Assembly (NCBI RefSeq): GCF_003939025.1
Contig: NZ_RQIH01000011.1
Span: 186,001-250,000, forward strand
Length of the DNA stretch: 64,000 bases
Origin: Rhizobium sophoriradicis
GTDB lineage: Bacteria > Pseudomonadota > Alphaproteobacteria > Rhizobiales > Rhizobiaceae
Reading direction: 5' to 3'
Shown: one piece after another, positions 44,300 to 55,954 of the stretch
Position numbering within the stretch: the stretch's first letter is position 1
How the letters are laid out: each line of letters begins with the position of its first letter
Position numbers and translations under genes: made by a program
The notes under the pieces: generated by a model
The model's database searches: none
What the model was told of the DNA's origin: nothing
Seen by the model: only the letters and a program-made list of their open reading frames with translations

Positions 44300-44536
44300 T
44301 CAATGCCGGTTGGTGACGACGACCGGAATGAGCAGGTCGCCCCAGTTGCCGTCGCCGCCGTGATGACGGGCCGAGCGCACCAGTTCGACCGAAACGCCGG
44401 CCTCGACGGCTTTCATGACCGACTGGTTCAGCCGGTGCAGGTCGTTGGCGAGCATGCGGATCGTCGTCTGCTGATCCTCGCTCATGCTGGTCGTCTGCTC
44501 TTCGGCCCGTTCCCGGACGCGTGAAATGGATGCCAT
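44300..44536 (-). CDS. small conserved protein downstream of aceA
   Basis: 78 residues, starting 21 bp after the aceA stop, with GAGGAGGACAAG before ATG 44536. The first half is a charged helix (ISRVRERAEEQTTSMSEDQQ) with LANDLHRLNQSVMKAVEAG; the C-terminus is HHGGDGNWGDLLIPVVV. It is soluble with no known domain. A small gene in this position behind aceA is, from memory, conserved in rhizobia, so a role linked to isocitrate lyase or acetate growth is possible but unproven. Confidence 0.75.
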   Translation of the reverse strand: MASISRVRERAEEQTTSMSEDQQTTIRMLANDLHRLNQSVMKAVEAGVSVELVRSARHHGGDGNWGDLLIPVVVTNRH

Positions 44537-44557
44537 GGTCTTGTCCTCCTCTTCGCC

Positions 44558-45847
<1,290 letters not shown>

Positions 45848-46040
45848 GCTGATCTCCTCACTACAAAACCTATATCAGGGGTGTTGATGACAAGATTGAC
45901 AACATCGGGCGGCATGGCCAGAAAAAGCTTTGATTTCCTAGCCAGAAAGAGGTTAAGATGACGAGGATTGACAGAGTGGCGCTGTGAATTTGTAAAATTT
46001 CGTAAACGTTGGCGCCGCTTGCTTGTCAAAGGGTGTGACA

Positions 46041-47450
46041 ATGGCGGAACGGAAGATATTCGCAGGCCCGAAATTGCGGCGCATCCGCAATGCGTTGGCG
46101 CTGACGCAGACCGCCATGGCCGAGGCGCTCGAAATATCACCCTCTTACCTGAACCTGATCGAGCGCAACCAAAGGCCGTTGACGGTGCAGCTGCTCTTGA
46201 AGCTCGCGGCCGTCTACAGGGTCGATCTGGAGGAGTTGCGCGGGCAGACCGGCGGCAGCCTCGGTCAGCTCAAGGAGGTCTTCGCCGACCCGCTGCTTTC
46301 GGGTGAACTGCCCGGCGACCAGGAACTGGTCGAAGTGGCCGAGGCCGCACCCAATGCCGCGGCCGGCATGATCAAGCTCTATCGCGCCTATCGCGAACAG
46401 GCCGCCCGGCTGTCGGACCTGACGGCGCTGATGGCCGCTGAGGGACATGCACCCGTTGCCGCCGGCCGGTTGCCGCTCGACGAGCTGCGCGAGGCGCTGG
46501 AGCGCAGATCGGCCTATTTCGAACGGATCGAGACGGCGGCGGAAGCCTTTGCCGCGACGCTTCCCGGTGGCGCCGATCTTGCCGCCGGGCTGAAGGACTG
46601 GCTGCGCGCCGAGCGCGGCATTGCGGTGCGTGTTCTGCCGGTGCACGTCATGCCGGATCTGCGCCGACGCTTCGATCGTCATTCGATGCGGCTGTTCATT
46701 TCCGAGCGGCTGTCGCCGGCCGACCGTGCGCATGAGATCGCGATTGAGGCGGCCAACCTCGCTTTGCTGCCGGCCATCGATGCCGAGCTCGACGATCTCT
46801 CGCTCTCCTCCGCCGAGGCGCGCCGCATTGCCCGTTTCGAGCTGGCCCGCACCGCGGCCCTGGCGCTCGCCATGCCTTATGAGGCCTTTCTGTCGGCGGC
46901 AAAGGCGACGCGCTACGATATCGACATTCTGCGCGCCCGCTTCGGCGTCTCTTTCGGCCATGCCGCGACGCGTCTGACCATGCTGCAGCGGCCGGGGGCA
47001 GCAGCCATTCCCTTCTTCATGATGGAGATCGATGCCGCCGGCCACCGGCTGCGGCGAGGCGGCGCCCAGGGTTTTCCGCAGGCCCGTTTCGGCGGCGGCT
47101 GCCCGAAGCTCAATATTCACGCCGCCTTCCTGCAGCCAGGCCAGATTCTCGCCGAGACGGTAGTCATGCCGGATGGAGCATCCTTCCTGACGATCGCCCG
47201 CACGCTCGAGGGACCGAGCGTCGAATTCGGCGAAAGGGTCAGGCGCACGGCGATCCTGATCGGCTGTGACGCCGCCCTTGCAGACGGCTTGGCCTACGGG
47301 CAGATGACGGCGGTCGATCCGGTCGCCATCGGCCCGGCCTGTCGCCTCTGCGAGCGGCGCGGCTGCCTTTCCCGCGCCGAGCCGCCGGTGACGAGACCGC
47401 TCGGGCTCGACGAGATGGTGGCGGGGCTCAGCGCCTTCGACTTCCAGTGA
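46041..47450 (+). CDS. XRE-family regulator, ScfR/RamB type
   Basis: 469 residues from ATG 46041, with AAAGGG about seven bases upstream; TTG 46023 is in frame but less likely. The helix-turn-helix is LRRIRNALALTQTAMAEALE, then ISPSYLNLIERNQRPLTV. The central region (about 160-290) is the IrrE/ImmA-like domain, but the peptidase HExxH is degenerate (AHEIAIEAA). The C-terminal domain (DUF2083) has Cys residues in CRLCERRGCLSRAEPP. Relatives such as RamB sense short-chain acyl-CoA status and control aceA. Divergent placement next to aceA supports that role. Confidence 0.88.
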   Translation: MAERKIFAGPKLRRIRNALALTQTAMAEALEISPSYLNLIERNQRPLTVQLLLKLAAVYRVDLEELRGQTGGSLGQLKEVFADPLLSGELPGDQELVEVAEAAPNAAAGMIKLYRAYREQAARLSDLTALMAAEGHAPVAAGRLPLDELREALERRSAYFERIETAAEAFAATLPGGADLAAGLKDWLRAERGIAVRVLPVHVMPDLRRRFDRHSMRLFISERLSPADRAHEIAIEAANLALLPAIDAELDDLSLSSAEARRIARFELARTAALALAMPYEAFLSAAKATRYDIDILRARFGVSFGHAATRLTMLQRPGAAAIPFFMMEIDAAGHRLRRGGAQGFPQARFGGGCPKLNIHAAFLQPGQILAETVVMPDGASFLTIARTLEGPSVEFGERVRRTAILIGCDAALADGLAYGQMTAVDPVAIGPACRLCERRGCLSRAEPPVTRPLGLDEMVAGLSAFDFQ

Positions 47451-47574
47451 TTGTGAAATCGTTGAGAGCGCAGTTTTTGCGCTTGTGGGCTTAGAAATTC
47501 CTTCTTAGTCTGCGGGCAAACCAGAGGGAAAAGACGTCCGGGAATGCGGACGCTTTGAACAAACAGGAGAAGTC

Positions 47575-48672
47575 ATGAGGTCAACCATCGCAAGTGTGAC
47601 GGCCGCCGCCATTGCCGCGCTCTTTGCCGCCGCTCCGGCCTTTGCCCAGGAGCGCGTGGTCAATGTCTACAACTGGTCGGATTATATCGACGACAGCATC
47701 CTGACCGACTTCACCAAGGAAACCGGCATCAAGGTCGTCTACGACACCTTCGATTCGAACGAGACCGTCGAAACCAAGCTGCTTGCCGGCGGCACCGGTT
47801 ATGACGTCGTCGTTCCCACCGCCGACTTCCTGCAGCGCCAGATCCAGGCCGGCGTCTTCCAGAAGCTCGACAAGTCGAAGCTGCCGAACCTGTCCAACAT
47901 GTGGGACGTGATCCTGCAGCGCACCGCTGCCTACGATCCGGGCAACGAATATGCGGTCGATTACATGTGGGGGACCGACGGTATCGGCTACAACGTCAAG
48001 AAGGTCGCGGAAATCCTCGGGCCCGACGTCAAACCCGGCCTCGAAGTGATCTTCGATCCGAAGGTCGCCGAAAAGTTCAAGGACTGCGGCATCTACGTGC
48101 TCGACACGCCGAAGGACGTCATGACCACGGCGCTGCGCTATCTCGGCCTCGATCCGAACTCCACCAAGGCCGAGGATTTCAAGAAGGTCGAGGAACTGCT
48201 GACGGCGGTCCGCCCCTATATCCGCAAGTTCCATTCGTCCGAATATATCAATGCCCTTGCCAACGGCGATATCTGCATCGCCTTCGGCTATTCCGGCGAT
48301 ATGCTGCAGGCCCGCGACCGTGCGGCCGAAGCCAAGAACGGCGTCGAGGTCAACTACTCGATCCCCGCACAGGGCGCCCAGATGTGGTTCGATATGATGG
48401 CGATCCCCGCCGATGCCAAGCATGTGGCCGAAGCCCATGAGTTCCTGAACTACATGATGAGGCCCGAGGTCATCGCCAAGGCGAGCGACCACACCTTCTA
48501 TGCCAACGGCAACAAGGCTTCGCAGCAGTTCATCAGCAAGGAAGTGCTGGAGGATCCGGCCGTCTATCCGACCGAAGAGGTGATGAAGAACCTGTTCACG
48601 GTAAAGCCATGGGATCCGAAGACCCAGCGTACCGCGACGCGGATCTGGACGAAGGTCGTCACCGGCCAGTAA
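47575..48672 (+). CDS. potF: putrescine/spermidine-binding periplasmic protein PotF
   Basis: 365 residues with a signal peptide cut near residue 24 (AAAPAFA/QE). The mature start RVVNVYNWSDYIDDSILTDF is the PotD/PotF signature. GTDGIGYNVKKV and CIAFGYSGDMLQARDRA form the polyamine cleft in this family. GGAGAA precedes ATG 47575. It delivers polyamines to PotGHI. A hairpin follows the stop, separating it from potG. Confidence 0.93.
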   Translation: MRSTIASVTAAAIAALFAAAPAFAQERVVNVYNWSDYIDDSILTDFTKETGIKVVYDTFDSNETVETKLLAGGTGYDVVVPTADFLQRQIQAGVFQKLDKSKLPNLSNMWDVILQRTAAYDPGNEYAVDYMWGTDGIGYNVKKVAEILGPDVKPGLEVIFDPKVAEKFKDCGIYVLDTPKDVMTTALRYLGLDPNSTKAEDFKKVEELLTAVRPYIRKFHSSEYINALANGDICIAFGYSGDMLQARDRAAEAKNGVEVNYSIPAQGAQMWFDMMAIPADAKHVAEAHEFLNYMMRPEVIAKASDHTFYANGNKASQQFISKEVLEDPAVYPTEEVMKNLFTVKPWDPKTQRTATRIWTKVVTGQ

Positions 48673-48682
48673 GTCAATGCCA

Positions 48683-48709
48683 GGCCCGGACGGAAACGTC
48701 CGGGCCTTT
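48683..48709 (+). terminator. hairpin between potF and potG
   Basis: GGCCCGGACG (48683-48692), loop GAAA, CGTCCGGGCC (48697-48706), then TTT. The perfect 10-bp stem with a GNRA loop lies 10 bp after potF. It is probably a partial terminator or 3' stabiliser that gives more PotF than PotGHI. Confidence 0.7.
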
Positions 48710-48764
48710 CGATTACCGGCCTGGGTGGAGGCCGGCCGAATACGTATATTTTTCGGGGAATAAT

Positions 48765-49907
48765 ATGAAATCCTTAGGCAATATCCGCCGCGCTTTCGCG
48801 CCCTGGACCGATCCGTCCGCAAAACCTTTCATTGCCTTCAAGAATGTCACCAAGCGCTTCGGCGATTTCACCGCCGTCAACGACCTGTCGCTTGATATCT
48901 ATCACCGCGAGTTCTTCGCGCTGCTCGGTGCGTCCGGCTGCGGCAAGTCGACGCTTCTGCGCATGCTCGCCGGCTTCGAACAGCCGACATCGGGCGAAAT
49001 CGTTCTCGATGGCACCGATCTCGCCGGCACGCCGCCCTACAAGCGGCCGGTCAATATGATGTTCCAATCCTACGCGCTTTTCCCGCATATGACCGTCGAG
49101 AAGAACATCGCCTTCGGCCTGAAGCAAGACGGCATGCCGAAGGACGAAATGGCCGAGCGCGTCGCGCAGATGCTGAAGCTCGTCAAGCTCGAGCAGTTTG
49201 CGTCGCGCAAGCCGAACCAGCTCTCCGGCGGCCAGCGCCAGCGCGTGGCGCTCGCCCGTTCGCTCGCCAAGCGCCCGAAAGTGCTGCTGCTCGACGAACC
49301 GCTCGGCGCGCTCGACAAGAAGCTGCGCGAGGAGACCCAGTTCGAGCTGATGGACCTGCAGCAGAGCCTCGGCCTAACCTTCGTCGTCGTCACCCACGAC
49401 CAGGAAGAGGCGATGACCATGGCCGACCGCATCGCCGTCATGAGCCATGGCAAGGTGGTGCAGGTGGCAACGCCGGCCGAAATCTACGAGGCGCCGAATT
49501 CCCGCTTCGTGGCGGATTTCATCGGCGACGTGAATATCTTCGACGGCAAGGTGACGACATCGGGGAACGGCGCAACCGAGATATCAGTCGACAGCGGATT
49601 CACCATCCGCATCACCGCGCCCGACGCTCCGGCGATCGGCAGCATGGCCGGTTTTGCCATCCGCCCCGAGAAGATCCGCGTCAGCCGCGCGGCGCCGGCG
49701 AACGCCGCGGTCAACGCGGCCAAGGGCGAGATCTGGGATATCGGCTATCTCGGCGACATGACCGTCTTCCATATCAAGCTGGCGAGCGGCCAGTTCGTCA
49801 GAGCCTCTTTGCTCAATGCACAGCGTTCCGTCGAAGACCCCTTCACCTATGATCAGGACGTCTGGGTCTCCTTCGATGAGGATGCCGGCGTGCTGCTGAA
49901 GGATTGA
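48765..49907 (+). CDS. potG: polyamine ABC transporter ATPase PotG
   Basis: 380 residues from ATG 48765, with CGGGGAA just upstream. Walker A is GASGCGKST, the Q-loop FQSYALFPHM, the signature LSGGQRQRVALARS, Walker B VLLLDEPLGALD and the H-loop VVTHDQEEAM. The C-terminal TOBE domain contains GFAIRPEKIRVS. It powers polyamine import with PotH and PotI. The stop lies 4 bp before potH. Confidence 0.95.
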   Translation: MKSLGNIRRAFAPWTDPSAKPFIAFKNVTKRFGDFTAVNDLSLDIYHREFFALLGASGCGKSTLLRMLAGFEQPTSGEIVLDGTDLAGTPPYKRPVNMMFQSYALFPHMTVEKNIAFGLKQDGMPKDEMAERVAQMLKLVKLEQFASRKPNQLSGGQRQRVALARSLAKRPKVLLLDEPLGALDKKLREETQFELMDLQQSLGLTFVVVTHDQEEAMTMADRIAVMSHGKVVQVATPAEIYEAPNSRFVADFIGDVNIFDGKVTTSGNGATEISVDSGFTIRITAPDAPAIGSMAGFAIRPEKIRVSRAAPANAAVNAAKGEIWDIGYLGDMTVFHIKLASGQFVRASLLNAQRSVEDPFTYDQDVWVSFDEDAGVLLKD

Positions 49908-49911
49908 GATC

Positions 49912-50823
49912 ATGGGAACGCTGGCCTCACGCTTCTATAACCGCCTCGTCATCGTCATTCCCTACGCCTGGCTGCTGCTCTTCTTTCTGGCGCCGTTCTT
50001 CATCGTCTTCCGCATCTCGCTGTCGACGACGGCGATCGCCATACCGCCCTATGAGCCGGTCTTCTCCTTTGCCGATGGCTGGGCCGGTTTCTGGAGCAAG
50101 GTCGCGACCTTCTCCTTCGACAATTACGGTTATCTCACCGACGATCCGCTCTACTTCAACGCCTATCTGTCGAGCGTCATCATCGCCGGTATCTCGACTT
50201 TGCTGATGTTGTTGATCGCTTATCCGATCGCCTATGGCATGGCGCAGGCGCCGCGCACCATCCGCCCGACGCTGCTGATGCTCGTCATCCTGCCGTTCTG
50301 GACGAGCTTCCTGATCCGCGTCTACGCCTGGATTGCCATTCTGAAGCCCGAAGGCCTGCTGAACCAGCTTCTCCTGTCGCTGCATGTCATCGACACCCCG
50401 CTGATCATTCTCAACACCCCGACGGCCGTCTATATCGGCATCGTCTACTCCTACCTGCCCTTCATGGTGCTGCCGCTCTATTCGGCGCTCGAAAAGATGG
50501 ACGGCACGCTGATCGAAGCGGCCCAGGATCTCGGCTGCACGCCGATCCGGGCCTTCTGGCGCGTCACTTTCCCGCTGTCGATCCCAGGCGTGGTGGCAGG
50601 CTGCATGCTGGTCTTCATCCCCGCGGTCGGCGAATTCGTCATCCCCGATCTTCTCGGCGGTTCGCAGACGCTGATGATCGGCAAGACGCTTTGGAACGAG
50701 TTCAATGCCAATCGCGACTGGCCGGTTTCCTCGGCGGTCGCAACCATCCTGCTGATGATCCTGGTGATCCCGATCGTCTTCTTCCAGAATGCACAGGCCA
50801 AGGCCGAAGAGCGGGGAAGATAG
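49912..50823 (+). CDS. potH: polyamine ABC transporter permease PotH
   Basis: 303 residues with six membrane helices. The long periplasmic loop after the first helix is typical of PotB/PotH. The EAA loop KMDGTLIEAAQDLGCTPIRA (about residues 193-212) contacts PotG. The gene starts 4 bp after potG and ends 3 bp before potI, so the four genes form one operon. Confidence 0.94.
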   Translation: MGTLASRFYNRLVIVIPYAWLLLFFLAPFFIVFRISLSTTAIAIPPYEPVFSFADGWAGFWSKVATFSFDNYGYLTDDPLYFNAYLSSVIIAGISTLLMLLIAYPIAYGMAQAPRTIRPTLLMLVILPFWTSFLIRVYAWIAILKPEGLLNQLLLSLHVIDTPLIILNTPTAVYIGIVYSYLPFMVLPLYSALEKMDGTLIEAAQDLGCTPIRAFWRVTFPLSIPGVVAGCMLVFIPAVGEFVIPDLLGGSQTLMIGKTLWNEFNANRDWPVSSAVATILLMILVIPIVFFQNAQAKAEERGR

Positions 50824-50826
50824 ACC

Positions 50827-51645
50827 ATGCTGCGATGGACCCGTTTCAACATCATCTCCGTCGTGCTTGGCTTTGCCTTCCTCTATCTGCCGATCGTGCT
50901 GCTGGTGATCTTTTCCTTCAACGAGTCGAAGCTCGTTACCGTCTGGGGCGGCTTTTCCACCAAATGGTACGTCTCGCTGCTGTCGAACCAGGCCTTGCTC
51001 GATGCCGCCTGGGTGACGATCCGCGTCGGTCTGCTGTCGGCCACCTTCGCCACCATCCTCGGCACCATGGCGGCGCTGACGCTGGTGCGTTACACCCGCT
51101 TTCGCGGCCGCATGCTGTTCTCCGGCATGGTCTATGCGCCGCTCGTCATGCCCGAGGTCATCACCGGCCTGTCGCTGCTGCTGCTTTTCGTGGCGATCGG
51201 CTTCGACCGCGGCTTCTGGACGATCACGCTGGCGCACACGACGCTGACCATGTGCTTCGTTGCCGTCGTCGTGCAGTCACGGCTTTTAAGCTTCGATCAG
51301 TCGATCGAGGAGGCGGCGCAGGATCTGGGGGCGCCGCCGGTGCGCACCTTCTTCGAAATCACCCTGCCGATCATCTCGCCGGCGGTGTTTTCCGGGTGGA
51401 TCCTGGCGTTCACGCTGTCGCTGGATGATCTGGTGATCGCAAGCTTCACCTCGGGCCCGGGCGCAACCACGCTTCCGATGAAGATCTACAGTCAGGTGCG
51501 CCTGGGGGTGACGCCGGAGATCAATGCGATCTGCACCATCCTGATCGCCATTGTCGCGGTCGGCGTCATCTGCGCCTCGATCATTACCAAGCGCCGCGAA
51601 ATCCAGCGGGATCGGGACGAGCGGGCGGCTGCCGCCGCGGCCTGA
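50827..51645 (+). CDS. potI: polyamine ABC transporter permease PotI
   Basis: 272 residues with six membrane helices. The EAA loop SFDQSIEEAAQDLGAPPVRT is at about 156-175. LDDLVIASFTSGPGATTLPM is conserved in PotC/PotI. It forms the channel with PotH. The Ala-rich C-terminus ends one base before the convergent stop of the AsmA-family gene. Confidence 0.94.
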   Translation: MLRWTRFNIISVVLGFAFLYLPIVLLVIFSFNESKLVTVWGGFSTKWYVSLLSNQALLDAAWVTIRVGLLSATFATILGTMAALTLVRYTRFRGRMLFSGMVYAPLVMPEVITGLSLLLLFVAIGFDRGFWTITLAHTTLTMCFVAVVVQSRLLSFDQSIEEAAQDLGAPPVRTFFEITLPIISPAVFSGWILAFTLSLDDLVIASFTSGPGATTLPMKIYSQVRLGVTPEINAICTILIAIVAVGVICASIITKRREIQRDRDERAAAAAA

Positions 51646-51646
51646 T

Positions 51647-53536
51647 TTACTGCGCGTGAGGGCTGTTGCCGAAAAGCGGGACCGGCGAAATGACAGGGTT
51701 TGGCCAGGAGCCACCGATGAAGAACGGCAGAAGCGGCAGCTCGGCCGCCTTGGCCGGATCGGTTGCCTCCAGCGATCCGGAAAGCGCCAGCCCGTTCGAC
51801 TGATAGGTGATCACCCCTGAGAGCGTCAGCGTCTGTGCAGGGCCGTTGATATGAGCGTCGTGGATCTCGGCCGAACCATTGGCGAAATCGGCCTGAAGAT
51901 CCAGCCGGCCGAAGGCAAAGGCGCCGCCTGCCGCCGCACTTAGCGGGAAGAACTGCTTTTCGGCCGCCTGGCTCCGCAGTGCTGCGGCGTCGATGCCGGG
52001 GATCGTGCCCTCTTTCGTCCAGAAGTGCAGCCTGCCGGTGACGTCGGCAAGGCCGGTCGTCCAGATCGCCTTCGGCGACTGCAGGTCGAGATCGAGGGAT
52101 CCCGTCGCAAGCGGCAGCGGCCCTTTGAGCTGCAGGCGCTCGGCAAGGGCTGCGAAGTCGGCGTCGCGGATCGACAGCCGCAATTTGCCGCCGCCGTCGA
52201 AATCACGCTGCGTCGCCTCCAGATGGGCGGTCATCTCACCGCCTTCGAAGGCGCTGTCGCCGATATCGAATTTCGCCTCGCCACCGGTCACGATCATGCT
52301 GGCGCCGACATCGGAAAGCTCGAAGAGGCCCATCTGCGCGCGGCGCGCCGAAAGCCTGACGTCGATGTCGAGCAGTTGCAGCGGTTCGCGCATGCCGGAG
52401 ATTTCCTCCGCCTCGCCGGCGGCAAGTCTCAGCGCAAAGGCGTCGAGGAATGGCTTGAGGTTCATCTGGTCGAAGGCAAGCGTGCCGCCGATCTTCGGAC
52501 GTTTGCCGGGTTGGGTCGAAAGATCCATGACGCCGGTGGCGCTTGCCTCGTTCAGCGATAGGCTGAGGTCGTTGAAACGCAGGCCGCTGCCCGACGACAC
52601 AATGTCGGATTCCAGCGACGCGCTCTTCAGTGTCCCGATGCCAGGGATCGACCTGCCCGACCATGTGAGAAGCGCCGGCACATCGGGAATGCTGGCGGCG
52701 ATATTGCCGGAAAGGGCCGAAAGGCCGGCGATGCTGCCAATCCCCTGGAAACGCGCGGTCAGCAGGTTTGACGTCAGCGATGTCCGCATCTCGGCGCTCT
52801 TGCCGGCAAAGGCGAGCAGCGGCTGGCGCGAGGCGAAATCGACCTTCAGGTCCTCGCCGTCGATGCGGGCGATGACGACAGCCGAGATCGCGCCCGAGAG
52901 CCGCGGCCAGGCAATATCGGCCGTGATGCTGTCGAAACGGTAGGTTTTGGCGCTCATGATGTCGGTGACGGCAAGCGTGCCGTCTTCGACGGTCACCGCG
53001 CCGACCTCGGCATCGAGAGCCGGATCGAGCACCTCCGCTCCGTTTTCGTAACGCACGCCGTTGATCGCACGGGCAAGCAGGCCGGCATAACTCCAGTCGA
53101 TCAGCCCCTTTTCGTCACGCGTCAACGCCAGGTTCGGCCGCACCAGATGGAATTCGTGGAAACTGGTTCGGCCTCTCAGCGCATCGATGAGGCTGAAATC
53201 GGCCGAGAGGCTTTCAATGCTGCCGAGCAGCTTGTCGCCGCTTTCGCGCGGCTGGCGGATCGTGACCTCGTTCAGTATGATGCGTGGCGTCGGCCAGAAT
53301 TCGAGAACCGGATCACCTTTGATCTCGGCCTGATAGCCCGTCCATTTCGACAGCGCGTCCTCGATGCCGGAGCGCACGAAACCGGTCGTGATGAGATAGG
53401 GCGCGGCCACCCTCAGCGCCACGAAAAGCCCAAGCGCAATCAGCAGCAGCACTGTCGAAACACGCGCAAAAGTCGGCAGCCAGCGCGAAACGGGTCCGAT
53501 CTTCCTGCGCCACCTGCGATGTCTTGACGTACCCAT
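51647..53536 (-). CDS. AsmA-family envelope protein
   Basis: 629 residues. A basic N-terminus and a single membrane helix (about 24-47, STVLLLIALGLFVALRVAAP) are followed by a large periplasmic beta-rich domain of the AsmA/TamB/YhdP type, with GYQAEIKGDPVLEFWPTPRI and LNEVTIRQP near the start. Repeated blocks such as GTLAFDQMNLKPFLDAFA lie toward the middle. AsmA-like proteins are now viewed as bridges for lipid transport between membranes. It is monocistronic and convergent with potI. No enzyme motif is seen. Confidence 0.82.
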   Translation of the reverse strand: MGTSRHRRWRRKIGPVSRWLPTFARVSTVLLLIALGLFVALRVAAPYLITTGFVRSGIEDALSKWTGYQAEIKGDPVLEFWPTPRIILNEVTIRQPRESGDKLLGSIESLSADFSLIDALRGRTSFHEFHLVRPNLALTRDEKGLIDWSYAGLLARAINGVRYENGAEVLDPALDAEVGAVTVEDGTLAVTDIMSAKTYRFDSITADIAWPRLSGAISAVVIARIDGEDLKVDFASRQPLLAFAGKSAEMRTSLTSNLLTARFQGIGSIAGLSALSGNIAASIPDVPALLTWSGRSIPGIGTLKSASLESDIVSSGSGLRFNDLSLSLNEASATGVMDLSTQPGKRPKIGGTLAFDQMNLKPFLDAFALRLAAGEAEEISGMREPLQLLDIDVRLSARRAQMGLFELSDVGASMIVTGGEAKFDIGDSAFEGGEMTAHLEATQRDFDGGGKLRLSIRDADFAALAERLQLKGPLPLATGSLDLDLQSPKAIWTTGLADVTGRLHFWTKEGTIPGIDAAALRSQAAEKQFFPLSAAAGGAFAFGRLDLQADFANGSAEIHDAHINGPAQTLTLSGVITYQSNGLALSGSLEATDPAKAAELPLLPFFIGGSWPNPVISPVPLFGNSPHAQ

Positions 53537-53717
53537 GATCTCCGCCGGTCATTCAGCCGGTTAAGCCGTTAAGCGCTGATTTCGCCGGATATAGGAAATA
53601 TCGGGCAGATGCAAATCCCTACAGCGCCGCGTGTGCGCGGGTATTTGATCGACGCTGAGATCGGTTGCGCTTTCCGCCCTGTTCGCCTGGCGTCGGATGC
53701 GCTCAGGTTCCGCCCTT

Positions 53718-53731
53718 TATAATGCAATGCA
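53718..53731 (+). promoter_or_regulatory. acsA2 promoter element with TGC-N3-GCA box
   Basis: TATAAT (53718-53723) shares its last base with TGCAATGCA (53723-53731), 37 bp before the acsA2 start codon. The same 9-mer is present in the phasin promoter. An alternative -10 is GATATA at 53736-53741. The box would let a repressor such as PhaR block transcription. No good -35 is seen for the first -10. Confidence 0.45.
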
Positions 53732-53767
53732 GCATGATATAAAGGCGAGATTGGGGAGGAGGATTGA

Positions 53768-55720
<1,953 letters not shown>

Positions 55721-55770
55721 TAAGGAATCGTAAACCACAAGCTTTCACCATTCAGCAATCCCCTGTCATG

Positions 55771-55933
55771 GGAACCTTTCGTTAAGAAAGGTTAGGCAAA
55801 GGTTGGAGCAACTTGGGGCCGCACATGAACGAGGTGGCCCAAAGCTTTCCGGCTTTCGAAACATGACGTTGATCGACTGAGCTCTTGTTGAACAGCACCA
55901 AATTTAAAGGCAGCCTCTGGCTGCCTTTTTTTT
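55771..55933 (+). ncRNA. candidate small RNA between acsA2 and cbrA
   Basis: About 160 nt of structured, non-coding sequence between the acsA2 stop and a strong intrinsic terminator. AACCTTTC (55773-55780) pairs with GAAAGGTT (55786-55793). TTGGGGCC (55813-55820) pairs with GGCCCAA (55836-55842) with one bulge. The 3' hairpin with eight T closes it. The 185-nt distance from the stop codon to the terminator is long for a simple 3' end. It may be an independent trans-acting RNA or one processed from the acsA2 transcript. No family is recognised and the 5' end is unknown. Confidence 0.4.
55906..55933. terminator. strong terminator, probably bidirectional, between acsA2 and cbrA
   Basis: AAAGGCAGCC (55906-55915), loop TCT, GGCTGCCTTT (55919-55928), with a T run to 55933. 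On - the stem is followed by TTTAAATTT, so it could also end cbrA. Confidence 0.9.
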
Positions 55934-55954
55934 CGCTGCGCCATAGATTGAGGA

